In this document: positions 12,126 through 24,717 of the stretch, piece after piece
Layout of the letters: every line of letters starts with the position of its first letter
Numbering within the stretch: position 1 is the first letter of the stretch
Source of the DNA: Polytrichum commune
Lineage: Eukaryota; Streptophyta; Polytrichopsida; Polytrichales; Polytrichaceae
DNA length: 64,000 bases
NCBI GenBank assembly: GCA_950295325.1
Contig: OX485804.1
Location: 64,076,533-64,140,532, forward strand
Direction: 5' to 3'
Notes under the pieces: generated by a model
What the model was told of the DNA's origin: nothing
The model's database searches: none
The model's input: the letters and a program-made list of their open reading frames with translations, nothing else
Made by a program: the position numbers and the translations under genes

Positions 12126-12223
12126 TTAGTCTTCCTCCAGTTCTTTGAGCACAGCATTCCTTTGCTTGTCACTAAAATCATCTGGCCTTCTCTGAAGCTT
12201 CACATGCACCCTGGCTTGGGCAC
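12126..12223 (-). CDS. Possible last exon of an unrecognised protein
   Basis: After a possible acceptor (...GTAAGTAG at 12224), the minus strand encodes about 32 residues with good coding character, VHVKLQRRPDDFSDKQRNAV then LKELEED and TAA. It lies about 700 bases downstream of the coiled-coil gene stop on the same strand. It could be an alternative end of that gene or a remnant of another; I could not link it to other exons. Confidence 0.2.
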
Positions 12224-12928
12224 CTACTTACAGGACTTGATGCAGGACGAGTTGGAACTGCAGTGCTAGGAAGCATGAAGTACACATAGAAATCCATACA
12301 ATCCCTTAAACCTCAAACCTTTGGGGGGGTTTAAATAAAAAGAATGTGTTGGCTTAAAAAGATTTGTTGTAAAACATGCCAATTTCAATCCCCCATCAAT
12401 AGTTTCATGCAAATCAATTACTTTCTGCTCGAATTCAAGTCAATTTCGGCTTCTGGAATAGAGAGGCGCTCAACTCCCCATCCTCAAACTTCAACATGTA
12501 TAACTGATAAAGACATGAATTCAAATTCTGAAGCTCTGGGGATTACAAGTGGTATACCAATTTTTGGATTTTAGTGCGGACCTCTGTGTGTGTAAAGTAT
12601 TCAGAGTGCACACTATGAGATGCCATGATAAATTGAAGCATATTCATGTGTCACCAAATCAATATCATAAAAAGTGTGCAGTATACACTAAATTTCATAC
12701 ACAGCGTATTAGCCGAAAACACCAAACATAAACAGCATGTGTGATCAGTGACCCATTCTTGGAAGTTGAACCCAAAAAGTTCCAAGTATAATGTACAACC
12801 TCACACTGCACAAAAACCTGCAGTAGTTAGTGGGCATGAGGAAGCGGCAAAATTTGCTAGCCTGAAACATAAAGTCTCAATTTGCCGACCACCAGAACCT
12901 CCACCATGACTTTGATTGGGGTGAATCT

Positions 12929-15136
12929 TCATCCTTTCTGCTGGCCAATCCCAACTCCATGCTCTCTATCCTTTTTCTGCCACAAAAGAAATAATGTGTC
13001 ACAGAGATGCTCACACAATACAGAATCTAGCATAAAGAGTTTAGAGAACTTCTACATAATAAAGTGTTCTTGTGATGTAGTACACATACTCAAATGAAAC
13101 TGCATGGAGGTGCAGGAGTTACTACGATCAGAAGAGTGACTATTTATAATACATCACAACATTATCATTGAGGAGATGCCTTTTTGTGTGCTCCTGCTAG
13201 AGTGTAAACTTACTTGGTATCATACAAGCGACCATGTATACTCCAGCGCTGGCGAAAACCCTCAACACCCTCTAGCCCACTGGCAAGAATCAATTTTCTG
13301 TTGACAATAAATACATCCCACATTGCACATGTTAAGGTCAACCTCCGCATAAAACTCATAGAGGAGATAGGTACCCAAGTTCAACTCCTATAGCATGACC
13401 GAGACTACATGTGTGATACCTAGTACGTGGGGTTAATATAGCTAAAGTTAGGTCCTAAAGATAATAGCTGCACATAATTTTTGGCATGCATTACTCACAT
13501 AGCTATGAAGTATCCAAAAACTAAATTAGTTCTTGGAGGCAAAACCTCCACCACAAACTTCCAAATGTGAAATAGATTACATTGAAATTACACCTAGTGG
13601 TGTATAACATAATTCTGCTGTATTTATTCTATTGTATTCATAATATACTTTGCCAGATTAGTACTATAATGTGGCATATAATACATGAAAAAAAATCAAT
13701 AATTCATTTATTATGACATTAACTGAAAAAAAATGACATAATTCAATAGTTGATCTTTTTAACATGATAATTTTGCCTCTGATAATTTGTGATGAGTCAA
13801 TGTGTTGGGCTGTAGGGCAGACATGTATACACTGCTGATTTCAGTGCTTGTAGGACTTCCACATGTGATAGGAAATCACAGCCATGTTGCTGGCTAGCAC
13901 TTCATCACACCCTTAAATTATTCATGTGTGCATGCTTCATTCACAAATTGACATTCAGTCATTAAAAGATAGAACTGACTAACCACATATTGTAACAAGG
14001 TAGACACAAGCTCTAATGTACCATCCAAAACATAGCAATATCAACTTCATCCCAATACATTACAGGCTGAAATACCTTCCATACTGGACCTTGTTCAGGT
14101 CATTTAAAACTTTCTGAGTTGACAGACAAATTTCAAGAGGTCAAACCTTTCTAGAAGCTCAGCCTCAGTGTTGAGCTGTGCTTGACGTTCTCGCGCTGCA
14201 GGTTCAGGCATTGTCCGTGCCAGTTTCTCTTCTGCTTCTTGTATCCTTTGTCTCAAATCTGCATCCTGTTATTTTCCCCATTTCTTGATATCCACTTAGC
14301 CTCCACAAAAATTATATATCTATTTCTTTGGCTCATCACAACAGTGGCAACTGAGTTTCTGATTGATATGTGCTCAGGTTCTGTGAGTTTATTGGAGAAT
14401 TGAAACACATAAATCGTTTTTAAGTTTCATTCGTGGTCCACTCTGGGTCTGATATTATTTGGAGTTAGCATGGTTCTTACAGATTAGTGTATGTACTGAA
14501 AAGATTGCATTGCAAATTGGAATCAAAGAAAAAGAATAGGAAAAACATGGGGATGGTACATAAGAATGGAAGGTACCCGTTGCTCAGAACATCGACGATA
14601 CAAAATAATATGGTCTTGACAGAAGGGTTCAATGTCATTCAAGTGGAGACCTGTAAATGCCACACCATTCAGAGGTTATTGAGCATCTAGCTGTCTGAAA
14701 ACTCTCCCCTGTGTTGTTCACTTCCCAACATCAATAAGAGGTTCACTTGAATACATTTGCACACACGTAACTAGGTCCACTAAAGTTATCCTCTAACTCA
14801 CCTTATGGTTGGGAGATGGTGGTTTTGCATACATCACCTTCCGTATTGGGTAAGTTTTTCGGTGCATGCTTGGAGGTAGTGTGGGCGTTTGAATGAAGAA
14901 CATTCTATAATAATAGTACACATACATAGCGCTCAAAGAGACAGTTTTTCACACCATCTACCTTATAAGGAAATTCTCCAAGACGAAGAAGAAGACTCAC
15001 AATGAAAGAGGCGGCGAAGGGACGAAGCACAAGTTTCCAGACCATCCAAAACATGTGATGCAAGCTCCGGTGGAACAACTGGTGAAGGGGGACCCATCAT
15101 GAGATCATCCCCCGTCAAAATTGTCTCCTCCGCCAT
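12929..15136 (-). CDS. Plant-conserved small coiled-coil protein (function unknown), five exons
   Basis: Exons by splice-site reading: 15136-15001, 14650-14577, 14265-14147, 13297-13214, 12977-12929; the phases join exactly through the first four. The 153-residue product begins MAEETILTGDDLMMGPPSPV, then PPELASHVLDG. Exon 2 carries NDIEPFCQDHIILYRRCSEQ with a CX9C-like cysteine spacing. Exon 3 is a charged helix (DADLRQRIQEAEEKLARTMP). Exon 4 reads ILASGLEGVEGFRQRWSIHG. I recognise this as a family widespread in land plants with no assigned function (from memory, not a search). In the last exon the zero frame stops at TGA 12929-12931. One extra base near 12959-12961 separates it from a frame that would run to 12877-12879 and end KSWWRFWWSAN, which resembles the Trp-rich tail of the family. 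A 1-bp frameshift or sequence error is therefore likely. Exon 1 has a degenerate inverted copy at 6970-7663. Confidence 0.75.
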
Positions 15137-15639
15137 ATTTTGCTTGTCCTCTAAATTTTTGAGCTAACAATTTCCCTTATCCTGCGAAATCTCCAACAAC
15201 ACACAGTGTGATTGATTAGTCACACATTTACAACTATGCAAGATCCAAAACCATCGAGGCCATCTTCATCTTTCAATTTAAACACACAGCTGCAAATTCC
15301 TACAATTTTCTATTGCAAGGGGGGTCGGCCCAACCAAATCTCCTCTTCCATTATCACGATGAGTTTACATACATCTCCCAACTGTCTTAGGTTTTGGAGC
15401 ATTTAGGGACAATCGAGACCTCCAAGGGCTTGAACTGGACTTGCTAACAAATCCATCCAAACAGGGGAGAGAAGACCAGGATCCCAAAGAAAAATGCCAT
15501 CGGAAAGACAACCATCATCTCGAAGAAAAGGATCAACTGAATTGGCAAAATTCCAATCGACATCCGATCGACTACATACTCGGTTTTTCAGAATTGCTCA
15601 TCTGACATGCCATGGCATTGTTGATTTCCAGACATGCAT

Positions 15640-18171
15640 AGAGCTTTGAATTCTGACACTATTACATACTCTAACGCACAAAAAACCTACACACATGAAT
15701 GAGTTTCCTTCACAATTCTACACAATGCAATCCTAGGTCGCTGGCCATGTCCACTCGAAAATTGCACTAATTGCTCGTACTTTCAGTAACAAAGGATCCC
15801 AATATATCATCAAATGCTCCCGAATCCCTGTCTTCAAATTGCAAACCATTGTGTGCTTACCCGGCATTCCCACCACAAAAAAAAGCGTCAATGAAGCTTA
15901 AACTCAAGCAGCAGAGTACGCCATTCCACATCAAGAACGACACCGGCTTTGTGGTTAGCAACTTTTTTATGAAAAGCATGAATTCTTGCTTCTCATATCC
16001 TCCCTCGGCTTCTGCAATCCGATCAGGTTGTATCCATCCCGTAAGAGAATTGATTCTTCCTTTGTTTCGTCTCAGGCACCTCCTGGGTTTAGGGTTTAAC
16101 CCCTGGAGGATGTGGGGTCTCATTATACGGCCATGTGCACAATTTATATGAGCTTCACCTAGTTCAGAAATCATATTTTATATATTATGTGCTATAAATC
16201 TCATTATATACATTGTCTAATGTCAGGTAGAAATTCAAAGTATGCATACTAGACATCGATGATCAAAATAGAACATAGATATTTGCATTCAAGGGCATCA
16301 AGTTTGCATATTTGAACCTAAATTTTTCAATAACGTCAAAGTGTTTAACTTGTTCAAATAACACACTAAAGGATGCGTCGATTTTAGATAGGGTCCCTAT
16401 TGACATGATTAGCAGAAAAATGAAGTATGTAGCTCAAATTGGCTTGGACATGTCCAAGTTGGGCCTCTTAGGTGCTTTAGGGGTTAAGCAAAAACCCTGC
16501 ACCAATTGAGGTGTGAAACCAATGTTTTCCCATCCCCTACAACTTAAATGAAGGATTAGGCAGTACATTAGCTAAAATTGTTCATTACAACCATCCGTGG
16601 TGACTTGCCCATTGCAAGATATGGCCAAAAGTTGCATCAAAAATCATTTTGGTTGTTAAGCAAAGTTTTTTGGTTGCGGTTTTTGGACAATGAACAACCA
16701 AAACCCTTTGGTTGATATCTGGAATGATTTATTTATGCACTTTCTTGTTGTGTGTCGCAATGGCCAGGTCACAATGGAAGGTTGTAATGAACAGGTTTTC
16801 TCGTGGTAGGAGGCCCAACCTTGCCCTCAACAATTTTCCAAATTCATTTACTAGCTTCGTCTTGTCTTTGTTTCAAGGAACCTTCTTTTTTGTGTCTATG
16901 CATGCCAACCCCTTTTTCCCCAAAAAATTTCAAGAAAGCCTAAACAACAACAACCATTGAAGTGATGAAGCCGTATATGGATGATGTCAAGCATATTTTT
17001 ATCCAAATATGAAGAAATTCATCTCAAAATGGTCATTTCATCTCAAAACTATGGTTTTGAAATATTTCAAGCAATTTCATCCATGAAAAATCATGGTACA
17101 TTTTTTATTGTTTTTTAGATATTGAAAATATTATAGTTTGGTAGTAAAAAAAAACATAATGCAGCCATAAATTGAATGGACTTTGTCAAGGGTTTAATTT
17201 TTTTTTTATTGACCTTTGACATGGTGAATCTTGCTAGTTTCAAGCATGTTTTGCAACTCACAATTTTCACCACTCAGAGTTATGATTGGTTACATAATAA
17301 TTGAGTGAACTTAAGTTATAATTGATTCTTAGAAATTCATGTAAATAAATTTGATGGAGATCAATGACCCAAAAATAAATAAAAATTTAGACAAAGGATG
17401 TTAGAAAAGTCATCATGAATCACAACTTTGATATGTAAGCACCTCTATGTTGGATCAATCCACAAACACTAAACCATAAATTATGGTCAAGGGTTATTTT
17501 GTCATAAACACACCGACACAAGCAAGGTCATGTCAAATTCTTTGACCATAAGACTTACAAGAGATCATAGGATTTTGTTAAGGTTAACCTTGACAAAGTT
17601 AATGATTGTACATGTTGCAAATCATTGAAATTCTATGGGTCAAAAATCCCTAACAATAATCCCAAAAACTAGGGCATAGGGGCTTGCTCATGCTCGTGAC
17701 ATTGTCCCTGGGCTAGCCCCGTCAAGCTAATATCTTGATGACTAAGAAGACGAACTTCACCCTCAAAGGGATGAATATGATGAGAAAACTCTTAGAATTC
17801 CATGCACATATAACATACATTGACATAAGGATGCAACAATGACCAACTCTTGTAATGCATGATTATCCTAGGGGGAGGGGTAACTCCACTTGTAGGGATA
17901 TTATGAACCCGTCATATGATAAAAGGGTCATTTCAACAAGGCTATGAGATAAAGTGCATATTCATGGGATAATCCATATATGTGATGAAGATTCTTAGAA
18001 CATACCAAAAATATATTCTCAAAACAAATTTATAGTACCCTATATTTTTGTGAGTGTTTCATAAGTCTAACTCCTTTGGATTTTATTTCACTCTATATAT
18101 TTTTAGCATGGTTCCAAAAAAGTGACTTCCCCAAGAGGACTATGACCTGAACAATGAACCGAAGAGCCATC
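15640..18171. other. Gene-free stretch with unassigned open frames
   Basis: A 126-codon plus frame (15771-16151) overlaps a 105-codon minus frame (15857-16174). Neither shows a domain I recognise. A TTTAGGGTTTA-like run lies near 16088. From 16.2 to 18.1 kb the DNA is AT-rich without supportable genes. Confidence 0.35.
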
Positions 18172-18737
18172 CACTACACTAAATTGTCTAATTAGTGTGG
18201 GTTACTATTTGGAGTTACATGTTGGTATAACTTTTTAACTAACATCATCGTCTATAACCAACTAAAGTCATATCATATTCTTTGGCGTTCATACTAACTA
18301 CAATAAATATGGTATTTTATGTCACTATGGTAACTTTTTAGATGACACTTTTTATGAATAGTTTACAAATACTGTCATGGGTGATGGATGAGTTCATCCA
18401 TTGGTCAAAACCCTACTTTCTCTTGTCAACAGCTTGTGATGAATATATTTTCATGAATGATTGAATTTTGGATGAAAAATCACTTGGTAACACTGTTAAT
18501 CTAGAATCCCCCCAAAAGTTTACAAGGAATGACAAATAATGTTGGGTTAACATTTAGTGTTGGTGACACTATACGGGGGTTTACAATTAGTATCAAGCAA
18601 GGACATTAGAATAGATGACACTAAATATCATAATTAGTGTTATGTTATTTGGGTAAGAAATGAGACTCCTGGTAAAATGTTATAGCAATGTGAAACTCCA
18701 AATGGTAACCCACACTAATTAGACAAAATAGTGTAGT
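18172..18737. mobile_element. MITE-like element, ACTACACTA family, long copy
   Basis: Terminal inverted repeats of about 59 bp. The left arm starts ACTACACTAAATTGTCTAAT and the right arm, reverse-complemented, starts ACTACACTATTTTGTCTAAT; both continue TAGTGTGGGTTACYATTTGG. Roughly 85 percent arm identity by eye. No coding capacity, and no clear target duplication. A shorter relative lies at 43057-43285. Confidence 0.75.
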
Positions 18738-18751
18738 TACAAATACACCGG

Positions 18752-18905
18752 TTAAGTTCACAAATAACCGATCATTTTAGAAGAATCTACTGAATATGAT
18801 ACAAATAACAATGAAAACCCAAAAGATGTCAACATGTAACCGGTTGGACTCAGAAGCACTAGGATCTCAACAGATTATGCCCAAAGATCTCTCCGGGAGG
18901 ACTCT
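18752..18905 (+). repeat. CCGGTT-rich dispersed repeat, copy B
   Basis: Same family as 33400-33612: CCGGTTAAGTTCACAAATAA, then GATCATTTTAGAAGAATCTA, then AACCGGTTGGACTC and CACTAGGATCTCAAC. It begins 15 bases after the MITE end. Confidence 0.6.
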
Positions 18906-19893
18906 GTTGCTGCAACTCAGAATTAACATGAAAGATGTGTACAGATGTGATAGCTAATCTTGTCTAAAAAAAACCAGGATGAAGGTAGGTCAGGTGGAAA
19001 TCAGAGCATTTCCTCAAGGTGAAGAATTATACTAGGGGTGTAGTAAGTGATCCTGGGAAAAATCATGAGAACTTTGAACATTCAGATGAAAATTGAGCTC
19101 CCACGTGCGATATAAAGGTTTGCAACAGCTTACCACTTCTTGGCGAGATTTAATTGAAATAAATTCTTTGATTGAGATACCTGATCGTAGTCTCTCAAAC
19201 TCAATGGAAACTGGGCTGTTTGACTCCTGCTTGACTTAACAGATCGGTGTGCAACCCTATTTATCGAACTTGGTTACCCAGTCCACAGAGTGAAGACAGA
19301 TCGAATTTGAGATCTCTGTAATATCCAGAAAGTAAATTTGATTTTGCTGACTAGACGAAGGGCATGTGCCTGTACTCCAGATCACCCTGAATTTTGCGCC
19401 GGGGAGCGTCTATTCAAACCACCGAAACTCGGTCACTATGTCACTATACTGCAACAGTCCACGATTATGAGAATGTTCATCATGGTCCTTCATACTCCAT
19501 GTGGAGGGTGAAAGTGTAACAAAGTGAATGAGATAGATCATTTCTAGTCAAATTCATAGCTCTCAAACTTTGGGTTGGACAAATCATGCAAAAATGCCAC
19601 ACGATTTGAGACCTTTTCCATCCATAGTCAGTGCAATCGCTCCAATGGGAACCTCACCTCACCTCAAATAGATAGATCATGCACAAGAAGATTAATACCT
19701 GGAAAGACATGTGTGGTGTGTCTGATTATGTATACCTTGCATTGTGGAAAAATGTTACAAGAAGGAAGAAAAAAGCTCCAATACTTAACAATTTTAGAAT
19801 CTTTCGTTTGGACCACTTTGTAAGAGGAATACAAAAATGAATAACTTGGTGATCGTATGCTGGAATACATGACAACCACGTGGAGCAACATGT
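18906..19893. other. Gene-free stretch; 3' flank of lumazine synthase
   Basis: No supportable gene. The right-hand few hundred bases are expected to hold the 3' UTR of the minus-strand lumazine synthase gene. Confidence 0.4.
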
Positions 19894-22356
19894 TCAGGCT
19901 TTGTTGTTCGTGCCAGCACCAAGATGATGCTGAAAGAGTGAGGCCATCTCTATCTGCAGAGTCCAACGACAAGGTGTCAGAACTTATGTCTACAATGTCG
20001 TTCAATAACCGAAGCATTGGCAACATGATTCATTAAATTTTCATTTTATAGTCTCAATAACCAATATAATTTAGAAGAGGCTTGTGCATACCGCAGTAAG
20101 TGCACATTCAGCACCTTTGTTGCCAGCTTTCCCACCAGCTCTATCAATGGCCTGCACAAGAAACAAAGTGGATATCATTTACGCCATTTCAATGCAAACA
20201 TGTTGTAGGTTCTCAAAAGGCCAACACTTTAGCATCAGGCAGAGATTCTTGTGACTGTAGATGACAAATATTATCCATGGACAGAATTGAGTGAGAATTG
20301 AGCTTCTCCAACACAAACTCTCCGTGAACTAGAATTGATAAGCAGACTTTGATCTTTCATTCTAAGCATCAAGCAGAATTCAGCTGTGTACCTGTTCCAT
20401 ATTCTCAGTCGTAAGCACACCAAATATGCATGGGACATCTGCCACCCGCCACCCAACAATATACCAGTGTGTTAAATGGTAGCTTTTTGCCTAGATATAC
20501 CACAGGTGGCCTCTAATCTTGACACCAATCAGCAGTTTTTCATTCAGACTTCAAGAGCCGACTAAACATACTTAGACCAGAATAGTACTTTACAAGTTAA
20601 GTTTGAAAAGATGCTATGTCATAAGTTTCAACTCTACTTTGTGTTCAGTCTCATATTAATCTTCTTCACATACTTTCAGTAATTCCAACTTCATATTTTT
20701 CTTTGATGGTGTGATATTAAAAAATGGGATGAAAGTTTGAGAAGTTCTCACTTGACTTCAGGCTTGCTGACATAATTCCAGATGCAGCCGAGTTGGCAAC
20801 AGCATCATAATGGGTAGTGGCCCCCCTTACCTGCAACATTGTTTCAATACTATTCAAATTTCCACAAAAAAAAAAGGCTGCAATTTCTACCTCACAGAAA
20901 AACCACATCCAGTGAATCATCAGGGCTACGATTTCAAAAACACCAACAAATTGCTTACCACAGCTCCAATACATAGCACAGCATGGTACTTCTGCGATAG
21001 TGCAAGCTGCTGTGCAACCACAGGTATTTCAAAGCTTCCAGGCACCCAAACAAGCTGCACTTTGCGACATCCCCAATGACAACCACATATCACTCACATC
21101 AGAACTCTCCAGGTAATGAGAATTAGGGTATAGGGTTTTTTCTCTTCAAGAATATCAGAAGCCTTGTAACAGTTGACATCCTTCTCATGTACAACCCTTC
21201 ACACTGTCTCAATTGCAAAGTCAAGTTACCACTCTACACAAACTGACTCTAATTACACTCCCTGTACTGTTTGGCAAACAGTGTCACGTTGTTATTGAGA
21301 GAGGATAACTTACTTCAACATCTTCCTCCCGTACTTGATATTTGTGGAAGGTTTCTAAAGCCCCCGCTAGCAGAGGCCTGGTTATAATTTCGTTGAAGCG
21401 GCCGACAACCTGAATGCGAATACGTCATATTGACCCTTAAGTGTCTAAGAGACCCAATCTGGGCCTCTCCAAGCATGAAGACATGTATTTGAGCTACATA
21501 GCACATACTTCCACTTTTAGCCAGCTGTGTGTCAAAAGTGCCCCTATCTAACATTACCTCAACTTCATCATCTAGTGTACTTTTCAGATCAGTTGAATAC
21601 CTTAATGTCATTCAAGATTTGGGTTCAAACACACAATCAACCTGAGTGCCCTTGGATGCAAACACATACTTAGCATTTTAATCATCAATGTCACGTATGA
21701 GCATGTTCTTATTTTCTCCTTGACATCTAATATTGTACCAGATAAAGTTTCACATAAACATATACAAGATATGATTTTTAGACTTGGTGAGGCCGTAGAG
21801 ATTATGTATATGTGTCGTGCATTGAGCCCATGCGTCCTCTAAGCATTAAGCGATGAAATCTTTGTTTAGTGCAATTGTAATGGAAATCTCTGTTCAGTGC
21901 AAGAAGAGGGAACGTACCACAGCAAAGCGTAGTCCCTCGCCCCTCATGAGGGATCCAGTCATTTCTTTCACCGCTGCTGAGACCTGTACTACATTTTTCC
22001 TCTTGAAAGGCAGCCGCAACGGCGATGATGATGCCCCCTGACACGAAGAACTCCCTGAGCACTCATTCCAGTCAGATACATTGTTTGTGCTCGAAAACCC
22101 TAACCAGGTCGTAAGCAGACACCAATGCAAACAACGCATTATTCAACCCCATCCTCTTACAACACCTAAAAAACTCCTAAAAACATTTCGTAGAAGAGAG
22201 GGATGCAGTGGAATAATAATCACCTGCGTTGAATTGTAGAGAAGTTCCTCGTAACGCGACACTGGAGGTAAGCGTGCGATGAGGCCTGGCGTTCACCGCC
22301 GAGGGAGCTACGCTGGAGGCGCTCCAGCATGTCTTCAACAGCATCGATTCTGCCAT
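19894..22356 (-). CDS. 6,7-dimethyl-8-ribityllumazine synthase (plastid-targeted), eight exons
   Basis: Catalyses the penultimate step of riboflavin synthesis, condensing 5-amino-6-ribitylamino-pyrimidinedione with dihydroxybutanone phosphate; plant enzymes act in plastids. Exons: 22356-22224, 21976-21918, 21409-21314, 21054-20959, 20830-20752, 20438-20392, 20151-20092, 19953-19894. All are GT-AG and in phase, giving 209 residues and TGA at 19894-19896. Residues 1-44 are Ser/Thr/Arg-rich, lack acids after residue 3 and look like a transit peptide. Core landmarks: [34 protein letters not shown] (98-111), [17 protein letters not shown] with the catalytic His135, [15 protein letters not shown], and [13 protein letters not shown] with the phosphate-binding Arg174. 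The C-terminal tail after [10 protein letters not shown] is nine residues longer than I would expect. An alternative first exon starting at ATG 22139 is possible, but the two-exon leader fits family structure (AAVKEMTGS) better. Family certain; the leader is inferred. Confidence 0.93.
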
Positions 22357-22499
22357 CGCTCCAATCCCTCTGTTCACTCAAACGCCGCTCAAGCAACTGC
22401 AACACACAATTACAAGCTGAAGCTTTGCATTAAAAGATTCCGAAATGCTTATCAAATTCGTGGTGAAGCTCGAATCTTCGGAGCCTGGCTATGACGGAA

Positions 22500-22625
22500 G
22501 CTTGAAACATGAGAGAGATAGAGAGAGAGGGAAAGAACGGCGTTCTCATGTCACATTCCCAATGAGAGAGAGAGGGGAGAGAGTGAGAGGGGAGAGAGTG
22601 GTAAAGAACGGCGTTCCCATGTGCT
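22500..22625. promoter_or_regulatory. GA-rich tract with tandem duplication upstream of lumazine synthase
   Basis: About 150-270 bp upstream of the start codon are dense (GA)n runs and two copies, 71 bp apart, of AAAGAACGGCGTTCYCATGT (22532-22551 and 22603-22622), each with the palindrome AACGGCGTT. (GA)n tracts are common in plant 5' UTRs and promoters and bind GAGA-type factors. The regulatory role is inferred from position only. Confidence 0.45.
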
Positions 22626-22629
22626 AAGT

Positions 22630-24439
22630 GTTGGTACTTTCATTGTTGGTATGAATAGCATTTTCAATGAATAGGGCCAGGATGAACAATGCTTCCTAAA
22701 TCTTTTGGTGGCACCAATTTCATAGCGTGAAGAAATTTAGTATCACCTCCACTAATTTCACACACTCATTATTAGCCCTCCCTCAAAAAGTGGGATAATC
22801 AATGTAATTTAAAATGAAGCACGTGCACATACATGAGGCCGTTGCCCCACCATTGCCAACCATTATAGAAAGATGCGGGACCATGGATGCAACGGGATAA
22901 GACAACACAATCACTCTTTAAGTTGCATTCTTGACCTTTGAGGTATGTGGTATATGGTCACTCTTCTCAATCATATGTTTATGTTTGAGTGGTAGATAAT
23001 CAAACTTATAGTTGGAAACGGAGACCAATTTGAAATATATGTATTATAGTGAGATTGGATTGTGTGCTCAAATTTGTAAACAACATTCTAGGTTCAATAG
23101 TCAACATAATTGGGAGGGTGTATGAGATTAGTTAAAGAGAAAGAGAATTGTAACATACCTCACCTCCTAACAAAGCACTTTAAGATTGATTACAATTACA
23201 ACATGCTCAATGCAAAACATATCACAAGAATATGGGATAATTTATTTAATATAAAGGTTCGCCACTTAACCAAAAGACAAACACAAATACAAATACAAAT
23301 ACAAACAAAACTTGTGTTCACTTTTTCTCAAGCTCTATATATGTATAGTATCTTATAGATATTTTTAAAAATGAAAAATTATTTTGTTCTATAAACAATA
23401 TCAATATATAGCATTATTTATATACAATACTATTTTTACTTTATAATCTAAATTCGCCCCTAATTTGTGTGATGCATGTAGCAATTGTATGAAGGAGGAG
23501 CACGACAAATTGTACTGTTTGGGTTTCTCCCCATTGGATGTCTTCCTGCACATCTAACTGTCTTTGGCAATACAAGACAAGAAGGTTGCATGGAAGACAT
23601 GAATGAGGTTGCAAATGCATACAACATGCATGGACCTCCATAGTGCAATTCCTAGGATCCAGTCAAGTTTGCCAGACGTCCACTTACTATATGTGGATAT
23701 GTTCTCATTACTCTATGAAGCACTCAACAACCCAATGAAATATGGTGAGTAACTCTTTCACACGATTCATTAGACTCCACATCCTAATTTTATGTGAGCT
23801 CAATTTGCAGACCAAACAAATTAAAGATGGGCCTAATATATGTAACATTTGAGGAATTGCATGTGTATGGAATTAGATGGGACTAGATGGTTTAATTTGA
23901 TCCCATCATAACAAGGAATTTTTTTTTTGTCGTCGTAGCATATAGATTAAAATTGCCATAATCACTGGCTGTTCTCCATGCCTCACTTTTGAAACCATAG
24001 AGACTCCGGCAACACCAATATTTTAGAGTGACGATGTGTTCTACGAGGTAGGGTCAGTCCCCAAGGTGGCAAATCTTCCTTTTAGAACAATTGTTTCTAA
24101 ATCACTTCTTATACTTCTACTGAGTTGATGTATTTTTCTTTCACAAAGAGGAGAAACATTCTTGGAAAGACGACATTCAAAATAATCCATTGATATGATT
24201 TGAGTCCATTGATCAAAGAAAAAACTCTGCACTCTCCAATGTAAATTTTAAAATCAATTAGAAATAACATTTTTAATACATTGGTCACCATTCAGACCCC
24301 TAAGCGTTGAATTTTGCTTCTAAAAATATATATTTAAACTATTAAAAATTATAGTCTCAAAAATTGCTTATAATACGAAAGTAGCTCCAAAATAATACTT
24401 CTTAGAAATGGTTTAGCATCTCCAAACCAAGTTCTAAAG
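22630..24439. other. Gene-free AT-rich stretch with a dispersed repeat
   Basis: A plus-strand copy of the GTCAACATAATTGGGA repeat lies at about 22940-23150 (TAGTCAACATAATTGGGAGG near 23097). A CAAATA short-repeat run lies near 23280-23310. No supportable gene. Confidence 0.45.
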
Positions 24440-24717
24440 ACAGTGATCTATGCAAGTGCTACAAATAGTTGCCATATGTCCTAGCACATGACGTTGATTT
24501 TGTAAGAGGCCAAAGATATTCTACTTTATCAGTATGGCTTGGTTATGGCTTAAAACATAATTCATGGGAGCCTTCAGAGAATTTAAATTCAGAAGTGCTC
24601 AAGGAACATTGGGATACTAAAGCTTGGTCTAACTTAGGGCAAGCATGGCAAGGTGTTGTTGATGTTGGTATGGTTCCTGATATGAATCGTCGCAGAAAGT
24701 GTAGAAAACTTTCATAG
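24440..24717 (+). pseudogene. Chromodomain remnant of a Ty3/gypsy-type retrotransposon
   Basis: The frame reads VWLGYGLKHNSWEPSENLN followed by SEVLKEHWDTKAW, the C-terminal half of a chromodomain of the kind fused to integrase in plant Ty3/gypsy elements. The preceding aromatic-cage strand is damaged (RGQRYSTLSVW). No integrase, protease or RT is seen upstream and no long terminal repeat was recognised. A basic tail (MNRRRKCRKLS) ends the frame. A host chromodomain exon is the alternative, but no splice context supports it. Confidence 0.6.

Noticed and set aside
15771-16174. Opposed frames of 126 and 105 codons
   Set aside because: No recognisable family; the sequence end matches a TTTAGGG-like run and the frames overlap antisense.
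21894-22139. Alternative first exon of lumazine synthase starting at ATG 22139
   Set aside because: It is in frame, but the two-exon leader from ATG 22356 gives a better transit peptide, exact phase and the family-typical AAVKEMTGS junction. Kept as a possibility only.
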